From Clostridia bacterium (lineage in GTDB: Bacteria; Bacillota; Clostridia; Oscillospirales; Acutalibacteraceae): 49,425 nt of DNA. Below, piece by piece: positions 17,898-25,601 of the stretch. Numbering within the stretch: position 1 is the stretch's first letter; each line of letters begins with the position of its first letter. The stretch lies in contig JAFRHS010000037.1 in assembly GCA_017433225.1 (NCBI GenBank), forward strand, positions 1-49,425, read 5' to 3'. The position numbers and the translations under genes were made by a program. Below the pieces are notes generated by a model. The model was not told the origin of the DNA, ran no database searches, and was given only the letters and a program-made list of their open reading frames with translations.

Positions 17898-18914
17898 ATG
17901 AAGATACCGATGATCGTTACGAAAGACACGACCCTGAGAGAACTGAACGAGGCGCCGGAACTGGCGGTGGCCAGAGATTCCCTGATTTCCGGCGGCGGAT
18001 ATTTCGAAGGAGAGACCGCCGACCTGTCATTGGAAGACCTGAACGTCCGGTTCGGCACCTGGTCCTGGAAGGACATGGTCTATGGGGTGACCCGCCTCCT
18101 GACGGCCCTGAAAGACCGTGGCGATGTATGCCGCGTCTATTCCGGCGAGGAGATCGCCGCGGACCCGAGAAAAGAGCAGGCAAAGCTGTTCTGGCTTCCG
18201 GCGGACCGGAAACGTCACCCAGAGTTCGTTATCCTCATGTCCGGCGGTGCCTACGGAGCGGTCTGCACGCTGCCGGAGTCCCTGCCGGTGGCGGCGAAGT
18301 TGAACGAACTCGGCTTTGACTGCTTCTGCCTGAATTACCGTACGGCGGTCCCGGAAGACATCGAAAATGGCCTGTTCCCGAAACCGGCAGACGATTTTGC
18401 GGCCGCCTGGAACTATATCCGCGAACGCGAACAGGACTTCGGTGTCGAGGCGGAAAACTACATCGCCGGAGGGTTCTCCGCGGGAGGTCACCTGGCGGCG
18501 ATGTGGGGGACGGCGCACAAAGGAGCTCGTCATTACGACATTCCCCAGCCGAAAATGCTGATGCTGGACTACCCGCTCATCTCGACGGATACGATGGATG
18601 ACGGTCCGGTGAAGACGTTCATGCTGAACATGATGTTCGGTGAAGGTCACGACCGCCCGGCGGAAGAAGAATACATGATCCATCACCACATCGATCGGAA
18701 CTATCCGCCGGTCTATCATGTCCAGGCACTCGACGACCCCACGGTGCTCCCGGTCAATGCGAGCCTTCTGAAGGCTGCCCTGGAGCAGATGGATGTTCCT
18801 TACCGGCAGGAGTTGACAGAGACCGGTGGACACGGATTTGGCCTGGGCTCCGAAATGGACGCGGCCGGATGGGTCGACCGGGCTGTGAAGTATTATGAAG
18901 AGGTCATCAAATGA
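17898..18914 (+). CDS. Cytosolic alpha/beta-hydrolase esterase
   Basis: A 338-residue alpha/beta hydrolase with no signal peptide. The nucleophile elbow is GGFSAGGH (Ser194). The oxyanion loop reads MSGGAYG rather than the HGGG of the secreted esterases. His312 in GGHGFGLG is the likely catalytic His. About 110 extra residues at the N-terminus have no motif I recognise. It overlaps the GH3 gene by ATGA, so the two are co-translated. The likely role is to finish deacylation of imported oligosaccharides or glycosides before GH3/GH78 act. The presence of cytosolic and secreted esterases in one regulon suggests a substrate with more than one acyl group. Confidence 0.82.
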   Translation: MKIPMIVTKDTTLRELNEAPELAVARDSLISGGGYFEGETADLSLEDLNVRFGTWSWKDMVYGVTRLLTALKDRGDVCRVYSGEEIAADPRKEQAKLFWLPADRKRHPEFVILMSGGAYGAVCTLPESLPVAAKLNELGFDCFCLNYRTAVPEDIENGLFPKPADDFAAAWNYIREREQDFGVEAENYIAGGFSAGGHLAAMWGTAHKGARHYDIPQPKMLMLDYPLISTDTMDDGPVKTFMLNMMFGEGHDRPAEEEYMIHHHIDRNYPPVYHVQALDDPTVLPVNASLLKAALEQMDVPYRQELTETGGHGFGLGSEMDAAGWVDRAVKYYEEVIK

Positions 18915-21436
18915 GTGCCATGACGAAACTCGAACAGAAGAACGCGGTCCTTGCCGGAAAGCTGGCGGAAGAGGGGATCGTGCTTCTGGACAATAATAAG
19001 AACTGTCTTCCCTTCGGAGCGGCGATCCGCACCATTGCGCTTTTTGGAGCCGGTGCCCGTCGGACCATCGAGGGCGGTACAGGGTCCGGCCATGTGAACA
19101 GCCGCCATATCGTCTCTCTGGAGGAAGGTTTGGAGGCGGAAGGCTATACCATCGTTACCAAAGCATGGCTCGACGAATATGACCGGGTACAGGATGACGC
19201 GCTGGATGCCTATGAGGCCACCATCCGAGAACTGGCAAAGGAAAGCTCGCAGAAAGCTCTCCTGACCATGATGGGTAGCCCCTTTGCGGAGCCGCAGTTC
19301 CGCAGCCTCACGCCGGAGGAACTGGCAGACCTGCATGCGGATGCCGCGGTCTATGTTCTTGCCCGGAAGTCCGGGGAAGGGGCCGACCGAAACGACGCGG
19401 AAGGCGACTACCGGCTGACCGAACAGGAGGTCCATGACATCCAGCTGCTCTCGGAACACTACCGTCGGTTTGTGCTGGTGCTCAACGTGGGCGGGCCGAT
19501 GGATCTGCGCCCCGTCCGGAACTTCTCCGGCCTTGGCGCCATCCTGTACATCGGGCAGGGCGGCGTGGAATGCGGACGTGCTGCGGCACGGGTCCTGTCC
19601 GGCACCGTGACGCCCTCCGGCAAACTGGCTGCCACGTGGGCCTTCTCTTACGAAGACTATCCGTTCTCGGAGGAATACGCCGACGCCAACGGCGACCTCG
19701 ACGATTCTTTCTATAAAGAAGGCGTCTATGTCGGCTACCGGTACTTTGATACCTTTGGGGTAGCCCCTCTTTATTCGTTCGGGCACGGTCTGTCCTATAC
19801 GAGATTCCAGATGAAACTGGATACTCTGTCCCAGGAGAACGCCGAGGTGGTCCTGAAGGTCCGGGTCACCAACCTTCTGGAAGAATATGCCGGAAAAGAA
19901 GTGGTCCAGGTCTATGCGGCGCCGCCGATCGAAAGTGTCGACCGTCCGCGACGGACACTTGTGGCGTTCGCCAAGACCAAATTGCTGGCTCCGGGCGAGC
20001 CGCAGCTCCTGACCATTCGCATCCCGGCAGATCGCCTCACCAACTATAATGAAACTGAGTCCACCTTCGAACTGGAGGCGGGCGCCTATACCCTGTCCCT
20101 CGGCGGGAGCCTGGAGTCTGCAGTCCCCTGTGCAGTGCTGCAGGTAAAAGATACGTTCGTCACCGAGACCTGTGCAGACCTCTTTGGCGATGCGCACCCG
20201 GAAGAACCCATCCCGAGACCTCGCGTGGAAACTCCTGTGCTGGACGCATCGCTGCCGACGCTGGAACTGGATGAATCGAAGTTCTTTACGACCATGCACG
20301 GCTATGCGCCGGTCGAACAGCGGGAACTGCTCAGCGGCATCCCGGAACTGACGTTCCAGGCGTTGAAGGAAGGCCGGACGACGGTCGAAGACTTTACGGC
20401 CTGCCTGAGCGTGGAAGAAATGGCGACCCTCTGTGTCGGCTCTGCCCGTTTCTCGATGACCGATTTTTCCGTCATCGGGAACCAGTCGAAAGAACTGCCC
20501 GGCGCGGCCGGGGAGACCACGGACCTCCTGGAGAAGAAGTACGGCGTGCCGGCCGCCGTCATGGCGGACGGGCCTGCTGGGCTGCGCATCACCCCGGTCG
20601 TTTATGAGAAGGACGGCTATTACATCAAAAATCCGAAAGACGACCCGACGTTCCGGCTCATCCTGCCGCCGGACGCACAGGACGTGGACCTTTCCGGCAC
20701 CACGGTGTCGGAGCACTACTGCACGGCCCTGCCGGTGGCGACGGCACTGGCCCAGACCTGGAACCTGGACCTGCTCGAAACGGCAGGGGATATCGTCGGC
20801 AGTGAAATGGAGGCACTCGGCATCCACCTGTGGCTCGCCCCCGGCATGAACCTCCAGAAGAACCCGCTCTGCGGCAGAAACTTCGAATATTACTCCGAAG
20901 ACCCGCTGCTCACCGGGCTCTGCGCGGCCGCCACGACCAGAGGCGTCCAGCAGCACAAGGGCTGCGGGGTCACCATCAAGCACATCGCCGTCAACAACCA
21001 GGAGACGAACCGGAACTTCAACTGCTCCCATGTCTCGGAGCGGGCGATGCGCGAGCTCTACCTCAAAGGGTTCGAGCTCTGCGTGCGGCAGGCCTACCCG
21101 GTCGCCGCCATGAGCTCCTACAACCTCATCAACGGAGAACAGGCATCCAACCGGGAAGACCTGTTCACCCACATCCTTCGGAACGAATGGGGCTTTGCCG
21201 GCCTCGTCATGACGGACTGGGGCGCCACTTCCGGCTTTGGCCGCAGAGAGGACCAGAAGTACGACTGTGCGACGGCCGAAGGGTGCATCGCCGCCGGAAA
21301 CGACCTCATCATGCCCGGCAGCCAGAGAGACGTCGATGCCATCGTCGCCGCTGTGGAGAAGGGCGATCTGCCCCTTGCCAAACTGCAGTTCTGCGCCGGG
21401 AACATCCTCTCCGTTTTGATTCGTCTTTTCGCGTAA
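18911..21436 (+). CDS. GH3 glycosidase with permuted domain order
   Basis: An 841-residue cytosolic family 3 glycosidase, probably a beta-glucosidase or beta-xylosidase. The domain order is permuted: the alpha/beta sandwich (GH3-C) comes first (about 10-260), then an Fn3-like domain (about 290-380), then the TIM barrel at the C-terminus (about 470-841). The nucleophile Asp769 lies in VMTDWGA and the substrate-binding KH in TIKHIAVNNQE. This order is known in some ruminal Clostridia. The ATG overlaps the esterase stop (ATGA). Together with GH78 it could strip a rhamnosyl-glucose (rutinose- or neohesperidose-like) unit; that is inference. A perfect 19-bp terminator follows. Confidence 0.9.
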   Translation: MSAMTKLEQKNAVLAGKLAEEGIVLLDNNKNCLPFGAAIRTIALFGAGARRTIEGGTGSGHVNSRHIVSLEEGLEAEGYTIVTKAWLDEYDRVQDDALDAYEATIRELAKESSQKALLTMMGSPFAEPQFRSLTPEELADLHADAAVYVLARKSGEGADRNDAEGDYRLTEQEVHDIQLLSEHYRRFVLVLNVGGPMDLRPVRNFSGLGAILYIGQGGVECGRAAARVLSGTVTPSGKLAATWAFSYEDYPFSEEYADANGDLDDSFYKEGVYVGYRYFDTFGVAPLYSFGHGLSYTRFQMKLDTLSQENAEVVLKVRVTNLLEEYAGKEVVQVYAAPPIESVDRPRRTLVAFAKTKLLAPGEPQLLTIRIPADRLTNYNETESTFELEAGAYTLSLGGSLESAVPCAVLQVKDTFVTETCADLFGDAHPEEPIPRPRVETPVLDASLPTLELDESKFFTTMHGYAPVEQRELLSGIPELTFQALKEGRTTVEDFTACLSVEEMATLCVGSARFSMTDFSVIGNQSKELPGAAGETTDLLEKKYGVPAAVMADGPAGLRITPVVYEKDGYYIKNPKDDPTFRLILPPDAQDVDLSGTTVSEHYCTALPVATALAQTWNLDLLETAGDIVGSEMEALGIHLWLAPGMNLQKNPLCGRNFEYYSEDPLLTGLCAAATTRGVQQHKGCGVTIKHIAVNNQETNRNFNCSHVSERAMRELYLKGFELCVRQAYPVAAMSSYNLINGEQASNREDLFTHILRNEWGFAGLVMTDWGATSGFGRREDQKYDCATAEGCIAAGNDLIMPGSQRDVDAIVAAVEKGDLPLAKLQFCAGNILSVLIRLFA

Positions 21437-21479
21437 ACAAAAAACAAAGCCCCGTTTCCCACGGGGCTTTGTTTTTTGT
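21437..21479. terminator. Bidirectional terminator between convergent genes
   Basis: A perfect 19-bp inverted repeat, ACAAAAAACAAAGCCCCGT and its complement, with a 5-nt loop and A/T runs at both ends. It serves the GH3 gene (+) and the secreted esterase (-). Confidence 0.9.
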
Positions 21480-21482
21480 TGC

Positions 21483-22607
21483 TTAAAAATGCGCTTCCAG
21501 CCAGTCGAGGTATTCTTCGAAGACCCAGGCATAGTCCGGATTGCTCGTGAAAATGTGATTGGCACCTTCGACTTCCGTATAGACCACATCTCCGCCTTTC
21601 GCTTCCAGGCGACTGGCATACTCTTTGGAACCAAGGTGAGTCACTAGCATGTCCTCTGTCCCGTGAGCGATGTACTGCGGCACGGTCGTGTTCGTGATGT
21701 GAGACGGAAGATCGTACTGATACAACAGATTCGCTCTGGTGATCGGATTGCGGTACTCGTCTGCCGGGAAGACCGCAAAACCGCATCCGTGGTTATACTT
21801 CAAGGTAAGTGCCGGATAGAACAAGCCGATGCTGGAAACTTCATCGGAAACCATATCGATCTCATCCGGTGTGTAGTCTTCCGGGAACTGATTTTTCCCC
21901 TGAAGAAGATTCAGAAAACCTGCGGCTTGGTACCCGCCGGCGCTTCCACCGAACAGAGCGATCTTATCGGGATCGAACCCATAGTCTTCCGAATGGAACC
22001 GAAGCCAGCGAACGGCTCTCTGCATGTCCAGAAGAGGAATGGGCATTTTATACGGATTGCAGCGGTAGCCGAGCACAAACGCGGAGATGCCTCGCTCGTT
22101 GAACTGCTTGGCAAGGAGGTCGGTTTCTGCCGTATTGGGTTCCGTGATGTCGCCGGTGTAAACATAACCGCCCCCGGGAATGATGATGACCGCCCGGTCA
22201 GACCCTTCTACCGGGAAAGGCACGATAGCCGGAACATCAGTATAGGTCTCGGCAGAAATGCCGGGTTTGATATCCTTCAGCCAGGTCAGCGTATCGATCT
22301 CTTCCTGACAGTCGATATAGACGGCGCCGGTATATTTGCTCATCGCGATGAGGCTCTTTTTGAGATCGTTCTCCAACGTGGCGTCAAAATCGATTTTCAT
22401 ATCGTCGAATTTGCTTCGATCGCTGTTCCCGGGGATGGTCTCTCCCCAAATGGGAATGCTTGTGTAGTGCCCGTCTTTTGTGCTCGGCGTCTCCTGTCCG
22501 GAAGACTCCGCCGATCGGTCGGAATTGGCAAAGACCGGGACCAGCGTGACGACGAGGAGCAGTAATACGGAGAGAAAGATGGCCGCGTAACGATTAAAAT
22601 GCTTCAT
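21483..22607 (-). CDS. Secreted alpha/beta-hydrolase esterase
   Basis: A 374-residue exported esterase: signal peptide over residues 1-28 (ending VPVFAN), short linker, then a BD-FAE/acetyl-xylan-esterase-like hydrolase with PGGGY in the oxyanion position, GGSAGG nucleophile elbow (FGGSAGGYQ), Asp in HGTEDML and His in GANHIF. It is a close relative of the cytosolic protein at 24370: both share DVPAIVPF/DVPGIVPF and VEGANHIF blocks, so one compartment copy arose from the other. The promoter at 22669-22731 carries the ATGAT-type tandem operator. AAAGGAG precedes ATG 22607. The substrate acyl group is unknown. Confidence 0.86.
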   Translation of the reverse strand: MKHFNRYAAIFLSVLLLLVVTLVPVFANSDRSAESSGQETPSTKDGHYTSIPIWGETIPGNSDRSKFDDMKIDFDATLENDLKKSLIAMSKYTGAVYIDCQEEIDTLTWLKDIKPGISAETYTDVPAIVPFPVEGSDRAVIIIPGGGYVYTGDITEPNTAETDLLAKQFNERGISAFVLGYRCNPYKMPIPLLDMQRAVRWLRFHSEDYGFDPDKIALFGGSAGGYQAAGFLNLLQGKNQFPEDYTPDEIDMVSDEVSSIGLFYPALTLKYNHGCGFAVFPADEYRNPITRANLLYQYDLPSHITNTTVPQYIAHGTEDMLVTHLGSKEYASRLEAKGGDVVYTEVEGANHIFTSNPDYAWVFEEYLDWLEAHF

Positions 22608-22668
22608 AAAAGAGTCTCCTTTGCATGTTTGATTATGACCGCGTGTTTGGCTTGAACGGCTGTTTGTA

Positions 22669-22731
22669 AGTATACGATAGTTACAAAATTATAAAATCAT
22701 AAAAAAGAGGGATAATATCATATAAAAGAGT
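22669..22731 (-). promoter_or_regulatory. AraC-type operator and promoter I (secreted esterase)
   Basis: Read on the minus strand, ATGAT begins at 22721 and again at 22700 (period 21 bp), and -10 TATACT begins at 22674, exactly 47 bp after the first ATGAT. The flanking CAA words are weaker than in the other copies, so this is the most degenerate member. The exact spacing rule is what identifies it. Confidence 0.72.
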
Positions 22732-22761
22732 GAAAACCTGTCCGAATGGCGGATAAGCCCG

Positions 22762-22824
22762 ACAATTTTTTATGATTTTTTCCCAACATGCTATGATGAA
22801 ATCGAACCCTGGAACACCTATAAT
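22762..22824 (+). promoter_or_regulatory. AraC-type operator and promoter D (GPH importer)
   Basis: Half-sites ACAATTTTTTATGAT (ATGAT 22772) and CCAACATGCTATGATG (ATGAT 22793), period 21 bp; -10 TATAAT 22819-22824, 47 bp after the first ATGAT. It is arranged back to back with promoter I. Confidence 0.85.
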
Positions 22825-22856
22825 ACACTCGAAAGTTATTTAGAGGAGGAATTCAA

Positions 22857-24296
22857 ATGGCTCTTCGGAAAAAGAACGCAGAGACTGTTGCTGTGGGCAC
22901 TGCAGCAGAAGCTGCTGCCGGTGAAGCGACCGCTTTGGAAAAGAAAGATAAACTGGGCGGGAACCAGAAGATCGGTGCCTTTATGGCGGCGATTGTCGCT
23001 GCGGTTGCCACGGGATATGTCCCGAACTACATCAACCTTTATTACACGGAATTGATGGGTGTCTCCATCGGTGCCATCGGTGCCATCATCATGGTGACGA
23101 AGTTCACGGACGGTCTGACCGACATCATCATGGGCATGCTGATCGACCGGACCCATTCAAAATGGGGCAAGGCGAAGCCCTGGCTGCTCGCCGGCGCCGC
23201 CGGTCTGGCCATTTCCATGATGCTGCTCTTCAGCTGCCCGCCGAAGTGGGGCATGGGCGGAAAGATCGCGTTCTGCACCATCTTCTACATCCTGGCCAAT
23301 CCGATTTTCGGGACCATGGTCGCGGTTGCGGCGAACACGCTCCCCAACCTGATTTCTCCCAAGTCGGATCACCGCGCCACCATCGGCGTGTTCAAAGGCC
23401 TGGGCGCCATGGTCCCGCTGCTTCTCATCGGTCTTGTCGTCCCGAAACTGCTCGAACTCATGGGAGAGAGCCAGAAAACGTACACCACTGCCACTCTCAT
23501 GTTTGCCGTTCTTGCCATCCTGTGTGCCATCATCGCATTCCTTCTGATCCATGAGACGGTCACAGAACATGCTGAGGCAGTTCTTGGACAGACGAAGCAA
23601 CCAGTCGGTGAATCCCTGAAGAATCTGTTCTCCAATAAGTATTTCCTCTGGCTTGCCGGCGGTACGATCCTCTATAACCTGACTGCGGCACCGGTCGCCA
23701 CCTATTATGCCAAATACATTTTCCACAATGTCGGCACGGCTACCCTGATCAACCTGCCCAGCATTTTTATGGTCCTTCTCCTTCCGCTCGCCCTTCCCAT
23801 CGTGAAAAAAATGGGCAAACGGCAGGCCATGGTCATGGGCCTGACGGTTGCAGCGCTTGGCCATCTCATCATCTTCTTTGCGAACGATAACCTTGCATTG
23901 TTCATGGTCGGCAAGACCATCGCGGCCGTTTTCTCGGTCCCGTATTTTGTTGCGCTGATCCCCCTGATGGGCGAAGTTTGCGACTATGCTCTGTACAAGT
24001 CCGGGAAACCCATGGATGGCACCATCAGTTCCGCCAACTCCATGGGAGAAAAGATCGGCGTCGGCCTCATCGCCGGAGTCTCCAGCCTCATGATGCAGCT
24101 GGCCGGTTTCCAGTCCAACACCATGGGCGCGGAAGTCGCCCAGCCCGGCAGCGCCATCTTTATGATCCGCTTCCTGCTCGGCGTTTTCCCGGCCATCCTC
24201 TTCCTTCTGGCAGCCTTCTGCTTCTGGCATGTCAACATGGACAGAGAGAACATCACCGAGATCCAGAAGGAACTCAAAGAAAAAGGCATGAGATAA
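22857..24296 (+). CDS. GPH-family (MelB-like) glycoside:cation symporter
   Basis: A 479-residue, twelve-helix importer of the glycoside-pentoside-hexuronide family. Typical blocks are visible: KFTDGLTDIIMGMLIDRTHSKWGKAKPW (the conserved Asp pair and RTxxxxGKxRPW-like loop) and, in the second half, MGEVCDYALYKSGKPMDG. The N-terminal 35 residues are unusually long and rich in Ala and Glu. It is transcribed alone from promoter D with a GAGGAGG site, and ends at a strong terminator. As the only sugar importer inside the ATGAT-type regulon, it probably brings in the deacylated rhamnoside for the cytosolic GH78 and GH3 enzymes. GPH carriers commonly use H+ or Na+; the ion is not determined here. 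Confidence 0.9.
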   Translation: MALRKKNAETVAVGTAAEAAAGEATALEKKDKLGGNQKIGAFMAAIVAAVATGYVPNYINLYYTELMGVSIGAIGAIIMVTKFTDGLTDIIMGMLIDRTHSKWGKAKPWLLAGAAGLAISMMLLFSCPPKWGMGGKIAFCTIFYILANPIFGTMVAVAANTLPNLISPKSDHRATIGVFKGLGAMVPLLLIGLVVPKLLELMGESQKTYTTATLMFAVLAILCAIIAFLLIHETVTEHAEAVLGQTKQPVGESLKNLFSNKYFLWLAGGTILYNLTAAPVATYYAKYIFHNVGTATLINLPSIFMVLLLPLALPIVKKMGKRQAMVMGLTVAALGHLIIFFANDNLALFMVGKTIAAVFSVPYFVALIPLMGEVCDYALYKSGKPMDGTISSANSMGEKIGVGLIAGVSSLMMQLAGFQSNTMGAEVAQPGSAIFMIRFLLGVFPAILFLLAAFCFWHVNMDRENITEIQKELKEKGMR

Positions 24297-24324
24297 TAAC
24301 TCTCGCTTGGATACATGTCTTACG

Positions 24325-24360
24325 AAAAAGTGCCCGGAATCATCCGGGCACTTTTTCTTT
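24325..24360. terminator. Terminator between importer and cytosolic esterase
   Basis: A 14-bp perfect stem AAAAAGTGCCCGGA / TCCGGGCACTTTTT with a 4-nt loop, with T-runs on both strands, placed between convergent genes. Confidence 0.88.
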
Positions 24361-24369
24361 GTAGTTCGA

Positions 24370-25368
24370 TTAAAAATGTTCGTCGAGCCAGGTCAGGTAT
24401 TCTTCGAACACCCAGTTGTATTCCGGCTTGTTCGTAAAGATGTGGTTGGCGCCTTCTACTTCGACATAGTGGATGGGCGCGCCGGCGGCTTCCATGGCTT
24501 TGACGTACTGTCGGGAGGTCTTGTGGGTCACCAGCATATCCTTCGTCCCGTGGGCGATGAACTGCGGCGTTTTCGTGTCGATGATGTGGCGCGGCAGGTC
24601 GGTACGGTCCAGTGTGTCTCTCCGGCGCTTCCACGTCTTGAACGCCTCTTCGGGGAAGGTGGCGTAGAGGATGCTTTTATTGTGCTTCAGCGTGACCGCA
24701 GGGTAGAACATGCCGCCGTTGCAGACGGCGTCATCGACTGCGTCCACTTCATCCGGCTCGTAACCGACGGGAAACTGGTTCGTCCCCTGCAGCAGGTTCA
24801 GAAAGCCTGCGACCTGGTACCCTCCGGCAGAGCCGCCCATGAGGGCAATCTTCTTCGGATCCAGTCCGTACTCCTCCGCGTGGAAGCGGATGAAACGAAC
24901 GGCCCGCTGGACGTCGAGAAGGGGAATGGGGAAACGGTAGGGGTTATAGCGGTAGTCGAGGCAGAACGCGGAGATGCCGTGTTCATTGAGCCGTCTCGCC
25001 AGTTTGTCGGTCTCTTCCTGGTCTTTGGCGGTGAGGTCCCCCGTAAAGGCATAGCCGCCGCCGGGGATAAGGATGACTGCCCGGTCGGAACCTTCGCACA
25101 GGAAAGGCACGATGCCGGGAACATCGGTATAGGTTTGTTCGCAGTAGCCCGGCTCCATGCAATTGCACCAGGTGGCGGTGTCGATGACTTTCTTGCGTTC
25201 AAAGAACACGCTCCCCAAATACTTGCCGATGAGCAGCGCGAATTTGATCTGGTTTTTCTGCGGATCCGCGTCGAAGTCGATGGTCATGTCATCGAGCTTG
25301 GACCGGCTGCTGTTGCCGGGGATGACATCGCCCCAGATGGGCGTGACAGAATAGGTGCCTTCTTTCAT
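24370..25368 (-). CDS. Cytosolic alpha/beta-hydrolase esterase, paralogue of the 21483 gene
   Basis: A 332-residue hydrolase without signal peptide. It has PGGGYAF, GGSAGGYQ nucleophile elbow, Asp in HGTKDML and His in GANHIF, the same block order as the secreted paralogue. The residue blocks shared by the two (SVTPIWGDVIPGNSSRS here, a similar IPIWGETIPGNS in the secreted copy) extend over the full length. The start ATG 25368 has GGAGGG 6 nt before it; longer in-frame starts fall upstream of the -10 box of promoter E and are rejected. It is controlled by promoter E on the same strand. It probably acts on imported acylated rhamnosides. Confidence 0.87.
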   Translation of the reverse strand: MKEGTYSVTPIWGDVIPGNSSRSKLDDMTIDFDADPQKNQIKFALLIGKYLGSVFFERKKVIDTATWCNCMEPGYCEQTYTDVPGIVPFLCEGSDRAVILIPGGGYAFTGDLTAKDQEETDKLARRLNEHGISAFCLDYRYNPYRFPIPLLDVQRAVRFIRFHAEEYGLDPKKIALMGGSAGGYQVAGFLNLLQGTNQFPVGYEPDEVDAVDDAVCNGGMFYPAVTLKHNKSILYATFPEEAFKTWKRRRDTLDRTDLPRHIIDTKTPQFIAHGTKDMLVTHKTSRQYVKAMEAAGAPIHYVEVEGANHIFTNKPEYNWVFEEYLTWLDEHF

Positions 25369-25402
25369 AAGAGTCCCTCCAGTAAGGTCATTATACACCA
25401 GT

Positions 25403-25465
25403 ATTATAGAGAAGGCACGGGCGATGCACATCGCAGAAACTTGGCGACTTCTCATAAAAACTTGC
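25403..25465 (-). promoter_or_regulatory. AraC-type operator and promoter E (cytosolic esterase)
   Basis: Minus strand: GCAAGTTTTTATGAG with ATGAG starting at 25455, second half CCAAGTTTCTGCGATG with its GATG in register at 21 bp, and -10 TATAAT starting at 25408, exactly 47 bp on. Both half-sites are slightly degenerate but the register is exact. Confidence 0.8.
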
Positions 25466-25491
25466 GACGAACCGGGACGCCTGCAAACCCC

Positions 25492-25546
25492 GACACTTTT
25501 TTGGATAAATGAAAACCTGTCGGTCTGCGTCGGTTTTCGGTATGAT
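25492..25546 (+). promoter_or_regulatory. GACA-type operator and promoter F (fucO)
   Basis: GACACTTTTTT at 25492, TAAA at 25506, ACCTGT at 25515, -10 TATGAT at 25541-25546. There is no recognisable -35; ACCTGT occupies the place where an activator would touch the -35 region. Confidence 0.75.
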
Positions 25547-25601
25547 GAGAATGTCAAAAGAATAACGAAATATTCGGCACTGCAGAAAAGGAGACTTTAT
25601 C

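Noticed and set aside
22713-22762. AAAACCTGT at 22733-22741 as a fourth GACA-type operator
   Set aside because: Only the last block matches; GACA and TAAA are absent at the required positions and there is no good -10 at the fixed distance.
25369-25557. Longer N-terminus for the esterase at 24370
   Set aside because: It would start upstream of promoter E. ATG 25368 has a proper GGAGGG site and aligns with the mature part of the secreted paralogue.
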